64,000 nucleotides of DNA from CAKXIK01 sp050947015 (GTDB lineage Bacteria; Bacillota; Clostridia; Oscillospirales; Acutalibacteraceae), in the NCBI GenBank assembly GCA_050947015.1, contig JBMNVT010000011.1, positions 27,799 through 91,798 on the forward strand, given 5' to 3'. Positions 51,216 to 59,499 of this stretch are shown one piece after another (position 1 is the stretch's first letter; every line of letters begins with the position of its first letter). The translations under genes were made by a program, and so were the position numbers. The notes beneath the pieces are model-generated. The model saw only the letters and a program-made list of their open reading frames with translations, searched no databases and was not told the DNA's origin.

Positions 51216-51534
51216 GCTTTATTTTCGTTTTTTCGCAAGAAATTTTTTCAAGTATTTTGTGCATATTGTACACGGAAAGCGTCGTTGCAGCAAAACCACT
51301 AAATGTGCCTAAATCGCATGTTCCCTGCACAAAATGCAGAAAAATCTGCGCAAGGAAAATTTTGTAACGTAGAAATCCGTCTCTCTGCACCGTTCATTTT
51401 TTGGCCGTTTACCCCCTGCTGGCATATTATGGCGCTCCGGAGCATACATTATCCACATTTTCCATTACTTTTTCCACAAAAAAGAAAAAACGCGCAGCTT
51501 TTGCTGTATTCTTTCCGATTCTGCCGCCCTGTGC
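51216..51534. other. Divergent intergenic region
   Basis: AT-rich DNA between the S10 and M55 promoters. T-tracts upstream of the S10 -35 (51222-51260) could act as an UP element. No gene seen. Confidence 0.35.
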
Positions 51535-51563
51535 TTGCAAAGCGCAAAAGAGAATGGTATGAT
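51535..51563 (+). promoter_or_regulatory. Promoter of the M55 aminopeptidase gene
   Basis: TTGCAA (51535-51540), 17-nt spacer, TATGAT (51558-51563); start near 51570, leader about 40 nt. Confidence 0.65.
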
Positions 51564-51608
51564 AGACGCAAACAAACGGGCATCCGCCCGAATGGAGCGG
51601 AGAATGGA

Positions 51609-52394
51609 ATGAAAATTTTTATTTTTGCCGACATTGAAGGAATTTCCGGAATTTTTTCGCCGGAACAGGTCGTTCCACACGGAAGCCGCTTTCAGGAAGG
51701 GCGCGATTTTATGACCGCCGACATCAACGCCTGCGCCGAAGGTTGCAAGGCCGGCGGAGCCGACCTTGTCGTTGTTCGCGACGGGCACGGCGGCAGTTAT
51801 TCCGTGCGTTGGGAAAAGCTTTCTCCCGCGGTCGACGAAGTTCTTTGCGGCCCGTACGGCGACGACCGCTTTGAAGGCATCGACGGATTCGACGGACTGA
51901 TTTTGCTTGGGTATCACGCCATGGCCGGAACCGGCGCCGCGGTGCTGGAGCATTCCATGTCTTCGGTGCGTATTCAGAATTACTGGATCAACGGCGAAAA
52001 GGCGGGAGAAACCGCCATTGATGCCGGCATTGCCGGGGAACACGGCGTACCGGTCATTCTTGTTTCGGGCGACGACAAGCTCTGCGCCGAAGCAGGTGCG
52101 CTTCTGCCTTGGGCCGAAACGGTTCAGGTGAAGCGTGGGCTTTCCTCGTTCGGCGCTGCGTTGCTGCCGCCGGACGCCGCGCACGCCGCCATCCGCAGCC
52201 GTTCGGAACAGGCCGTGCGCAATATCCGGAACATGCAGCTGCTTCGTTACCCTTCTCCGGTGCGCCTGCGCGCCGAGCTGACCGAGCGCCAGCCGCTGCC
52301 GAACCGGCGTTCGTGCCCCGGCCTGACGATTCTGGACGGCCGCACCTTTGAAGTAGAGGCTTCCACGCTGGAGGACGCCCTCTTCCGCACCTGA
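51609..52394 (+). CDS. M55 (DppA-like) D-aminopeptidase
   Basis: 261 aa zinc aminopeptidase, cytoplasmic. Starts MKIFIFADIEGISGIF, holding the D-x-E-G zinc motif, then VVRDGHGG (second metal motif), LGYHAMAGT and LEHSMSS. Relatives such as Bacillus DppA release D-Ala from D-Ala-D-Ala peptides and sit with dipeptide transporters; no dpp transporter is present here. The ATG at 51609 has GGAG upstream. Monocistronic. Confidence 0.9.
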   Translation: MKIFIFADIEGISGIFSPEQVVPHGSRFQEGRDFMTADINACAEGCKAGGADLVVVRDGHGGSYSVRWEKLSPAVDEVLCGPYGDDRFEGIDGFDGLILLGYHAMAGTGAAVLEHSMSSVRIQNYWINGEKAGETAIDAGIAGEHGVPVILVSGDDKLCAEAGALLPWAETVQVKRGLSSFGAALLPPDAAHAAIRSRSEQAVRNIRNMQLLRYPSPVRLRAELTERQPLPNRRSCPGLTILDGRTFEVEASTLEDALFRT

Positions 52395-52406
52395 TCCTTT
52401 TCAAAA

Positions 52407-52470
52407 AAACACAGGCGTGCCGCAAAACGTTCCGGACGGATTCCCGCCCTGCAGCACGCCTGTGTTTTTA
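52407..52470. terminator. Bidirectional intrinsic terminator
   Basis: AAACACAGGCGTGC (52407-52420) pairs with GCACGCCTGTGTTT (52453-52466) around a 32-nt loop with an inner weak stem; T-run on plus and A-run on the other side. Between convergent genes. Confidence 0.75.
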
Positions 52471-53580
52471 ATATTTTTCAACGATACGGTGCATCTGGTC
52501 CCAGCAGGATTCCATATCGGAAACCAGCTTGAACTGTGTGCGCGCACGGTCCAGATTCTGCTGCGGGCGGCTGATTTTGAAATAATGATCGCCTTCCAGA
52601 TAATCGGTCAAAAACCGCATTCCGCATTCCAGCGTCATCATCTTCGCGCCCTCCGGCATCATGCTGCGCTCCGTTTCGGTCAGGCTGCCGCCGCAGCCTT
52701 CCAGATAACCCTTTGTATACAGCTCGAACAGATTCCGGTCAAAATTTACTTTGGAAAGGTCCGGCTCATCCTCGGCGGCGGTCGTTGCGCCAAAACGGAT
52801 GGAATCGCCGAAATCATAAACCGAAAGCCCCGGCATTACCGTGTCAAGGTCGATCACACAGATTGCTTTGCGCGTATCTTTGTCAAACAGCACATTGTTG
52901 AGCTTGGTATCGTTATGCGTCACACGCAGCGGCAACTCGCCGCTTTTCAGCAGGTCGGTCAGAACGGACATGAATGCTGCGCGGCTGCGCACAAATTCGA
53001 TCTCCTTCCGGACAGATTCCGCCCGCCCGCAGGCATCCTGTTCCACAGCGTGGCAAAAACGCTCGTAGCGCACCGGCGTATTATGAAAATCGGGAATGGT
53101 TTCGGTCAGATGTGACGCGTCAAAATCGGCCAGCAGCTTCTGAAAGCGGCCAAACGCCACCGCACTCTGGTAAAAATCCTCCGGGCACTGCACGGTGTCA
53201 AAACTGACGGCATTTTCAATAAACCGGTAGCTGCGCCAATAGGAGCCGATCGCATCGCGGTAGCAGTAACCGCCACCCGGCATCTGCAGGTAACTGATGG
53301 TTCCGCGGTCGGGGTCTTCCCCCGCGGCCAACAGCCTGCCGCGCAAAAATTCCGTAATATAGACCACGTTTTTCATCACCTGGCCGGGATCCTTAAAAAT
53401 TTCATGATTGATGCGTTGCAATACATAACGCATTTCAGCGCCGTCTGCACCGCGGCAAAGCACCGCGAATGTGTCGTTAATATGGCCGTCACCGAACGGC
53501 CTGCATTCCTCCACAACGCCAGGGTATCCCACCTTGCGCACAACAGATTCCACTTCCGCACAGGGGTTCGCTGCTGACAT
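52468..53580 (-). CDS. N-acetylhexosamine 1-kinase-like phosphotransferase
   Basis: 370 aa of the APH/choline kinase fold, closely resembling bifidobacterial NahK: PFGDGHINDTF, FDASHLTETIPDFH, the catalytic loop LRVTHNDTKLNNVLFD, the metal motif VIDLDTVMPG and YDFGDSIRFGA. NahK phosphorylates GlcNAc/GalNAc at C1 in the lacto-N-biose and mucin-sugar pathway. The phosphorylase and epimerase genes that go with it in bifidobacteria are not in this window. ATG at 53580 (MSAANPC) with GGTGG upstream. Confidence 0.87.
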   Translation of the reverse strand: MSAANPCAEVESVVRKVGYPGVVEECRPFGDGHINDTFAVLCRGADGAEMRYVLQRINHEIFKDPGQVMKNVVYITEFLRGRLLAAGEDPDRGTISYLQMPGGGYCYRDAIGSYWRSYRFIENAVSFDTVQCPEDFYQSAVAFGRFQKLLADFDASHLTETIPDFHNTPVRYERFCHAVEQDACGRAESVRKEIEFVRSRAAFMSVLTDLLKSGELPLRVTHNDTKLNNVLFDKDTRKAICVIDLDTVMPGLSVYDFGDSIRFGATTAAEDEPDLSKVNFDRNLFELYTKGYLEGCGGSLTETERSMMPEGAKMMTLECGMRFLTDYLEGDHYFKISRPQQNLDRARTQFKLVSDMESCWDQMHRIVEKY

Positions 53581-53720
53581 AATCACAACCACCTTTAGCT
53601 CCGTCCTCATCGGGACAGAAAAAATTGCCGCCTGCAAAAAACCTGCACGGCAGCGCATGGTCTCAAAACGGGAAAAAACAGCCGCTGAGTCCGAAATCTG
53701 ACCCGCGGCCGACTTGATTC

Positions 53721-53749
53721 AGTATACTGTATCTTTTACAATGCGTCAA
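53721..53749 (-). promoter_or_regulatory. Promoter of the NahK-like gene
   Basis: Minus-strand TTGACG (53749-53744), 17-nt spacer, TATACT (53726-53721); leader about 135 nt. Confidence 0.75.
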
Positions 53750-54001
53750 CACAAGGTTGCATTTTTCCCCGTTTTGTAAACTTTTACGCGAATTTTACAC
53801 TTTGCGTTTGGGTAATTTGATCTTCCAAATTAGCAAAATCGAACAACTGTCCCAAAAAAGCATAAGGAATTTCAAAATACAATTCAAGCAACGCAACCAC
53901 AAAATCCGCTTTTTACGAGCTTTCGTTTCACAATATGCAAGGAAATCCAAAAGGTTGACAAAATCACCGGCTGTGCATTTTCCTCAGGCGCGCAACTCTT
54001 A
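53750..54001. other. Intergenic region without recognised features
   Basis: AT-rich, downstream of the acyltransferase-fold gene. No terminator with a clear stem and T-run was found, and no ORF supported. Confidence 0.4.
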
Positions 54002-54838
54002 TCACCGGTCTTCGGTAACAACCCTGGGCGGAAGCTCCAACAGTGAAGGGTCGTTCAGATACTGCTGCAGCCGCCGGAATACACGAGCAAAATAACTGCC
54101 GGAGCAAATCCGTTCATCCATCACCACGCCGCACGGGATGTAGCGGTTCAGCTGCACCACGCCGTTAGCGTCGTATTCCGGTTTTTCAATACTGTTTCCC
54201 ATAGTGATAAACACACCGGCGGTGCCGAATTCATAAATATGGTGATAAATGTGGTTTGTGCGGATGCTCGCCAGATTGGAAATCAGCAGACTGCAGTGAA
54301 ACGGGCTTGCATCAATCAGCTTTTTGGGCAGCAGACCGTGGCGGTCGGCGAACTTAATCAGCCCGACTCCGGCGCTGACCAGCCCGGGAACCGCCAGCAG
54401 CCGGCTCATCAGCGTATCGGTGGCGTTTGTTTCCTGCGCAGCCTTGTTCTGCTCCAAAAATTCCATAATCTTGCGGTTGACGTCAAAAATCGTATCGGTC
54501 ATTTCCAGCGCAACCTTGGTCATGGTGCCGTCCATGTCGCCGGGGCGAAGCACCACCATGCTCACCGTAAAATCGTTGTGCGCATAAATCTTCTTTTTCA
54601 TAATAAACCGGTTCAAAAGCGGGTATTCCGCCGCGCAGCGCAGATATGCGGCAATAATCAGGCTCATATGGCTCAGCCGCACTCCCTCTTTGCGTTTTTT
54701 CACCAAATAATCGTGAATTGGCCTGTAAGGAAGATGAACCGTTACCGAATTAAGTGCGTCGTAACGCTGTGGCATGATGTACGGAATCAGCGCGTACATC
54801 GGTTCTGTGTTTTTCACTCGTTTTCCGTCTGACCGCAA
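54002..54838 (-). CDS. Lone 2-oxoacid dehydrogenase E2 / CAT-fold acyltransferase-like protein
   Basis: 278 aa. The TTG at 54838 has GGAGGAG 6 nt upstream. The sequence follows the catalytic domain of E2 acyltransferases and chloramphenicol acetyltransferase but has no lipoyl or subunit-binding domain. The active-site block, normally DHRxxDG, reads MDERICSGSYFA: Glu replaces the catalytic His and Ser replaces the Asp. As I recall, DERICDG occurs in related clostridial proteins, so the Glu may be typical and the Ser unusual. Possibly a non-catalytic or altered enzyme. Substrate unknown. Confidence 0.75.
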   Translation of the reverse strand: MRSDGKRVKNTEPMYALIPYIMPQRYDALNSVTVHLPYRPIHDYLVKKRKEGVRLSHMSLIIAAYLRCAAEYPLLNRFIMKKKIYAHNDFTVSMVVLRPGDMDGTMTKVALEMTDTIFDVNRKIMEFLEQNKAAQETNATDTLMSRLLAVPGLVSAGVGLIKFADRHGLLPKKLIDASPFHCSLLISNLASIRTNHIYHHIYEFGTAGVFITMGNSIEKPEYDANGVVQLNRYIPCGVVMDERICSGSYFARVFRRLQQYLNDPSLLELPPRVVTEDR

Positions 54839-54999
54839 GGGGAACTCCTCCTCTGTTTTGCCGCTGCCGCCACATACCGGTTGTGGTCTGCCGACGCGCG
54901 GTTCCGCTTGTTTTTCCTGTTTAGCGTATCATAATCCCTCAAAAAAAGCAATTTTTTTGGGCAACCGGACGGGAATTTCTACATAGGACGGCACATCTG

Positions 55000-55380
55000 T
55001 CAGCCTGTGATTGCGTCCGCCTCCGCTTTGCCCTCAATGCGCAGCACCACCCCCGCGGGCAGGCAGGCGGCCGCTTCTCCTGTTTTGCTCAGTCTGCCGG
55101 ACCGCACGCAGAGCTGGTCGGGGCAGCAGGACGATTCAAACCACGCTTCGCCGTTTTCCACCGCGATGACGACGCGAAGCCCGCCCGGAACCGCAAACGT
55201 GGTTTTCTCCTGCCCGGCAGAAAGCGCGATCCGGCAAAGCTCGACGCCGTTTTGTTCCACCACCGCCACCGCACCGCTGCCGCGGGCGCCCGACGCCCAA
55301 AACAATGCGCCGCAAAGAAAAAGCACCGCTGCCAGCAGCACCGCATCCCAGGCTGCAAACAGCCTCCGCCGGGCGCTCAT
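55000..55380 (-). CDS. NusG domain II-containing membrane protein
   Basis: 126 aa: one N-terminal TM (AVLLAAVLFLCGALFWA) and an extracytoplasmic NusG_II-type beta domain with FESSCCPDQLCVRSGRLSK; the paired cysteines and the C-x4-C spacing are typical. Overlaps apbE by 4 nt (ATGA), so it is translated with it. The family is often beside ApbE and Rnf or FMN-binding genes, suggesting a role in membrane flavoprotein maturation or electron transfer; the exact role is unknown. Confidence 0.85.
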   Translation of the reverse strand: MSARRRLFAAWDAVLLAAVLFLCGALFWASGARGSGAVAVVEQNGVELCRIALSAGQEKTTFAVPGGLRVVIAVENGEAWFESSCCPDQLCVRSGRLSKTGEAAACLPAGVVLRIEGKAEADAITG

Positions 55381-56435
55381 GGCTTTTGCAGCGTATAATC
55401 CGCGCTGCTGAGAGTAAAGCTTTTTTCTGCGCCGCCGCCGGCATACACCACATGATTTTTGTCAATCAACAGATATCCCACCGAATATTCCGCCAGAAGC
55501 GCCTCCGCTTTTTCGCGCCCCAGTACAACGCAGGCCGTCGCCAGCGCATCCGAAAGTGCTCCCGAACCGCAAATTACCGTTGCGGAAACAAGATCGCTTT
55601 CCGCCGGATATCCGGTGCGAGGGTCGAGAATGTGGTGGTAGGTTACGCCGCCGGATTCCCGCTTTTTCTCGTAGGTTCCCGATGTGGAAACACAGCCCGA
55701 GGACAGCGCAAGCGCTCCAAGCGAATCGGCGGAGCCGCCCTCCGGGTTGCGTACGCCGATGCTCCACACCGAACCGTCCGGCTTTGTGCCGAAAACACCA
55801 ACGCTGCCGCCGACCGCAATCACCGCGCCGGAAACGCCGCTTTGGGCGTAAACCCTCAGCGCCTCGTCACAGGCGGCGCCCTTTCCAACACCGCCCAAAT
55901 CCAGCCCCGCGCCGGGAAGCTCCAGCGACGCCTGCGATTCCGTCACCGAAAGCAGCTCCCACGAACAGACGGAAAGACCTGCCTGAATTTTGGAATCCTG
56001 CGGGGGAAAAAACTGCTCCGCGTCAAAATCCCACAGTCGTGAAACTGGCAGGATGCATGGGTCAAAGGCGCCTTCGCTTTTCTCTGCCACATCCAGGCAC
56101 TGCCGCAGCAGCGCAAGCGTTGTGCCGCTGCACTCCACGGCGCCGCTGCCTGCGGTTTTGTTGATGCCCGCCGCCTCGGAGGAATCAATCCTCCACGAAA
56201 TTTTCCGTTCCAGTGCCGCAACCGCTGCGTTGACGTCCGCTGCCGCCCGCTCGGCCGCTCCGGAATCGCCGTAAACTGTTTGACTGACCACCGCTCCCAT
56301 GGCAACCGATGTTCTTTGCGTCCCCTGTATGCCGCTGCGCGGCGCCGTTGCGGTTACCACTACGGCAACTGCAGCCGCAGCCGCGCCGATTCCGAACAGA
56401 ACTGCCTTTGCATGCCGACCGATCCATTTTCTCAT
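55377..56435 (-). CDS. apbE: FAD:protein FMN transferase (ApbE)
   Basis: About 352 aa. N-terminal signal anchor (residues 9-30, AVLFGIGAAAAAVAVVVT), then the ApbE domain: DLGGVGKGAACDEAL, VIAVGGSVGVFG, HHILDPRTGYPAES and DALATACVVLG. It covalently attaches FMN to Thr/Ser of flavoproteins such as RnfG/RnfD or NqrC outside the membrane. No such acceptor is encoded in the window, so the substrate is elsewhere. ATG at 56435 has a weak site; promoter at 56476-56504. Confidence 0.92.
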   Translation of the reverse strand: MRKWIGRHAKAVLFGIGAAAAAVAVVVTATAPRSGIQGTQRTSVAMGAVVSQTVYGDSGAAERAAADVNAAVAALERKISWRIDSSEAAGINKTAGSGAVECSGTTLALLRQCLDVAEKSEGAFDPCILPVSRLWDFDAEQFFPPQDSKIQAGLSVCSWELLSVTESQASLELPGAGLDLGGVGKGAACDEALRVYAQSGVSGAVIAVGGSVGVFGTKPDGSVWSIGVRNPEGGSADSLGALALSSGCVSTSGTYEKKRESGGVTYHHILDPRTGYPAESDLVSATVICGSGALSDALATACVVLGREKAEALLAEYSVGYLLIDKNHVVYAGGGAEKSFTLSSADYTLQKP

Positions 56436-56475
56436 CCGGCTGACCTGACCTTTCCGATTACATTTTTCTGTTCTG

Positions 56476-56504
56476 ATTGTAGCATCGAGCCGTAAAATTT
56501 GCAA
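56476..56504 (-). promoter_or_regulatory. apbE operon promoter
   Basis: Minus-strand TTGCAA (56504-56499), 17-nt spacer, TACAAT (56481-56476); start near 56470. Confidence 0.75.
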
Positions 56505-56608
56505 GAAAAAGACGGTGCGCCGTGGTTCTGGCCTGCCGCAGCAAAGAAAGAGAGCCGACCGCCAAAGCAATCAGCCCCCTCTTTTAAATTAACGCAGGAC
56601 GAAACGGG

Positions 56609-57557
56609 TTATTCCGCAGTTCCCCAAACATTTCCGTCCTTATCCGTAAACTTGAATCAGGTCGACCAACCAGCCGATACCAAAACAGCCGCCGATCAAA
56701 AGCCGGATAATGCCGGTCCCGTTGTCCTCTACCCAAAGCAGCGTCATATCGGCGCCGTCAAACGAACCGCCAATCTTCAGCCCCTCGGCAACTGTAACCG
56801 TATCGCTGCCGCGGATGCTGTAGCGGAAAATGCGAGAAAGCGCCTTAATCATCCGCTCGGTCTGCGGCGCGTTTTCCGTATAGGCAACGCCGAGGATCAC
56901 ATCCAACGTATTGTGCAGAAAATGCGGATTGATCTGGCTTTTCAGGTACAGCAGCTCGGTCTGCTTTTTTTGAATTTCGGCGTCGTAAAGCGTTTCCATC
57001 GTATTGAACAGCCGGTGATTCAGGCCGTCAATTTCGCCGATCATGCTGTTGAACTGATCCGAAATTTCGACTATCTCTCGGCAGCCGTCCAGCTGAACCG
57101 GTTCCCGCATCATATAATCATTATTTGCCTCTTCCGGAACCTGGTCGAGCGCCCGTTCCACCTCTTTCGTTTTTCCGTTCGAATAATAAACAACCCCGTT
57201 GTAACCCTTGAGAACAAATTCCTGCACACTGGATTCCAGCTGGTTGGCGTTTAAAGCAAGTGAATTCATTTCCAGGTACGGCTGGTAACGTTCGTTGTTG
57301 CTGTCCGCAGCAAGGTATTTGAACACCGCGCGGTTATAGCCCGTTTTCTGCAGCAGAATCTCCAGCCGCTCACACCGTTTTTCCAGCGAGGTTTTCATTT
57401 AACTGAACACGTCGTTCGTATAAGAAATATTGTTCTGAACCAGTGTTTTGGTAATGGTATAATAGGCGATGCTCAGGCTGCCGCTGAGAATAACCAGCAC
57501 AAAGGCCGCCAGAATCCAGACCTGATAAGCAATGGGCATCTGCCTGAACTGTTTCAT
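56609..57557 (-). pseudogene. Broken LytS/YesM-type histidine kinase fused to a TM2-domain tail
   Basis: The ATG at 57557 (AAGGA 8 nt upstream) starts an N-terminal TM and sensor region; an in-frame TAA at 57401-57399 stops it after NDVFS, and the same frame continues MKTSLEKRCERLE. The H-box SQINPHFLHNTLDVILG is present. After VTVAEGLK, about 60 residues including the N box are missing; the frame resumes at LLWVEDNGTGI and joins directly to IGGCFGIGWLVDLIQ, the end of a TM2 domain, whose final FTDKDGNVWGTAE lies in a shifted frame to 56609. Promoter and ribosome site are intact. No response regulator is adjacent. Confidence 0.8.
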
Positions 57558-57661
57558 CACAATCATCCTTCCCGCCGCACCGCAAATCCGTCGCTTGCAA
57601 GGCCCATCCCCAATCTTCAGTCGACGCAGCACAATTGTCTGCTCCGAACCTGCGTGGGTTC

Positions 57662-57690
57662 ATTGTAACATGATTTCAGACAAAATTCAA
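57662..57690 (-). promoter_or_regulatory. Promoter of the broken histidine kinase
   Basis: Minus-strand TTGAAT (57690-57685), 17-nt spacer, TACAAT (57667-57662). Still near consensus although the gene is destroyed, pointing to recent decay. Confidence 0.65.
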
Positions 57691-57760
57691 ATCCACCGGG
57701 GCGTTCTCTGTGCGGATTCTTTTCGGAACTTGACGTTTTCAAAAAAATTTGATAAATCAA

Positions 57761-57811
57761 TTGAATTTTAAACGGAAAGACAATAAAATAGGGGTGTAAC
57801 AAAACAGTTAC
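57761..57811 (+). promoter_or_regulatory. Amidohydrolase operon promoter with candidate operator
   Basis: TTGAAT (57761-57766), 17-nt spacer, TAAAAT (57784-57789). The inverted repeat GTAAC-N6-GTTAC (57796-57811) covers the expected start of transcription, a common place for a repressor to bind. Confidence 0.65.
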
Positions 57812-57837
57812 ATAAATGACAGCAGAGGTGATTTTCA

Positions 57838-58575
57838 ATGATCGTTGATGTACACGCACACCTGTGGGGCGCCCACCCCGAGGAGGATAAAAAGAAAATT
57901 CTGCAGGTTGCAGAACAATTCAGCGTAGACAAGGTAATGGTTTCTACCCTGCAGTCCTATGTTCCATCTCAGGAGGAAATTCGGACGAATAACGAGCTCA
58001 CCTGGGGCTTTATGAAAGAGCATCCCGAGCTGATGATGGGCTACTGCTACTTAAACCCCCGCAACCCGGAAGCAATGGATGAGCTTCGCACCTGCGTGGA
58101 AGACCACGGATTTTGCGGCGTCAAGCTCTGGACCTCTACCTTTTGCGACGATCCTCTTGTTAATCCGATTGCGGAAAAATGCATCGAATATGATATTCCG
58201 ATTCTGATCCACTGCTTTTACAAATCGGTCGACCAGCTGCCGTATGAAACGCTGGGTGAAAACGTGGCCAAGCTTGCCCGGCGCTACCCTGAAGCCAAGC
58301 TGCTGATGGCGCATATCGGCGCAAACTGCGTGCGTGAACTTCGCCCCGTGAAAAACTGCCCGAACGTTTTCGCTGATTTCTCCGGCTCCATCAACCACGC
58401 GGACGACTTGCCCTACGCCGTAAAAATGCTCGGTACCGACCGCGTTCTGTTCGGCACCGACATGCCGGATATCGACTATACGATTAGCTATTCGCAGGTG
58501 CTGGAAGCCGACCTGAACGACGCGCAGAAAACGCAGATTCTGGGCGGCAACGCGGAAAAGCTTTTCAAGCTGTAA
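57838..58575 (+). CDS. Amidohydrolase 2-family metal-dependent hydrolase
   Basis: 245 aa TIM-barrel. Metal ligands of the amidohydrolase superfamily are present: D-x-H-x-H in VDVHAHLWG at the N-terminus, His in ILIHCFYKS, His in LMAHIGAN and Asp in LFGTDMPDID. Members hydrolyse or decarboxylate carboxylated substrates; this one is not assignable. GAGGTGATTTTCA precedes the ATG. Forms an operon with the paralog 14 nt downstream. Confidence 0.85.
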   Translation: MIVDVHAHLWGAHPEEDKKKILQVAEQFSVDKVMVSTLQSYVPSQEEIRTNNELTWGFMKEHPELMMGYCYLNPRNPEAMDELRTCVEDHGFCGVKLWTSTFCDDPLVNPIAEKCIEYDIPILIHCFYKSVDQLPYETLGENVAKLARRYPEAKLLMAHIGANCVRELRPVKNCPNVFADFSGSINHADDLPYAVKMLGTDRVLFGTDMPDIDYTISYSQVLEADLNDAQKTQILGGNAEKLFKL

Positions 58576-58589
58576 AAAAGGGGGGAAGC

Positions 58590-59357
58590 ATGATGAAAAA
58601 AACAGATGTGTGCGCTCTGTGGGGCAACTGGCCGTTCCGCCGGATCTCCAACAATACAATTGCCGATGTGCAGGCGATGCATGCGCGCTACGGCATTACC
58701 GGTGGCTGCGTTGCCTCGCTGGAAAGCATTTTTTATCAGGATCCAATGGAAAGCGAAGAGCAGCTTGCGCTGGCACTCAAGGGAACCGGATACCGCCAGG
58801 TAATCACCGTGAATCCAACCCTGCCTGCGTTTGATGAAATGATTGACGAAGCGGTGGAACGCTTTGACGTCGCGGCGGTAAAGATCGTCCCCGGCTACCA
58901 CGGCTATTCGCTCACCGACCTCTGCATGGAAACGCTGCATCAGGTTCTGCGCAGGCACAACCTGCCGCTTTACGCGGTGCGCCGCATTGAGGATACGCGG
59001 CTGAACTACCTTATGCGGCCGCGCGAACCGGGCGACGAGGAATTTCTCGCGCTGGCCAAGGCCATGCCGGACGTCCGGATCCTGTTTTGCGGATTTGCCG
59101 CGTGGGAAGCCGTCAGGATCTCCGCTTCCACCAGAACGCTTCCGAACGTTTATTTTGAGACCTCGCTCTTTAAGATTGCCGTCGGCGATATGCCCGCCAC
59201 GGCGGCATCCATTGGAGAAGATCACCTGCTGTTTGGCAGCTCGTACCCGTTCTATGTGATGAAAACACAGATCATGAATCTGGAAGAAGCGGGTCTGAGA
59301 GAACAGGCTGAGCGGAAAATCTACGCCGAAAACGCCGAAGCCTTTTTCGCGAAATAG
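58590..59357 (+). CDS. Amidohydrolase 2-like paralog lacking metal ligands
   Basis: 255 aa with the same fold pattern as the upstream protein, but the motifs are degenerate: the D-x-H-x-H position reads DVCALWGNWPFR, the next His position LPLYAVRR, the next ILFCGFAAW, and the Asp position LFGSSYPFY. All expected ligands are replaced. It may be a pseudoenzyme, a regulatory or structural partner of the first protein, or use a different chemistry. GGGGGAAG precedes the ATG. Confidence 0.75.
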   Translation: MMKKTDVCALWGNWPFRRISNNTIADVQAMHARYGITGGCVASLESIFYQDPMESEEQLALALKGTGYRQVITVNPTLPAFDEMIDEAVERFDVAAVKIVPGYHGYSLTDLCMETLHQVLRRHNLPLYAVRRIEDTRLNYLMRPREPGDEEFLALAKAMPDVRILFCGFAAWEAVRISASTRTLPNVYFETSLFKIAVGDMPATAASIGEDHLLFGSSYPFYVMKTQIMNLEEAGLREQAERKIYAENAEAFFAK

Positions 59358-59442
59358 CGCTTCCGTTCTGTCTGCACTTTTCGAAATTTTTTCGGCGTTC
59401 TTTTCACCTTCTACAATGCCTTTCAACTCTCCTATAAACGAA

Positions 59443-59498
59443 AACGGGAACCGCACGTTCTGCCGGGGCAGAGCTGGTGCGGTTCCTGTTTTATTTTT
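59443..59498 (+). terminator. Intrinsic terminator of the amidohydrolase operon
   Basis: A 12-bp stem with one G-T pair, C45-to-C56 of the 594xx block (59445-59456) with 59477-59488, followed by TTTTATTTTTTT. Confidence 0.85.
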
Positions 59499-59499
59499 T

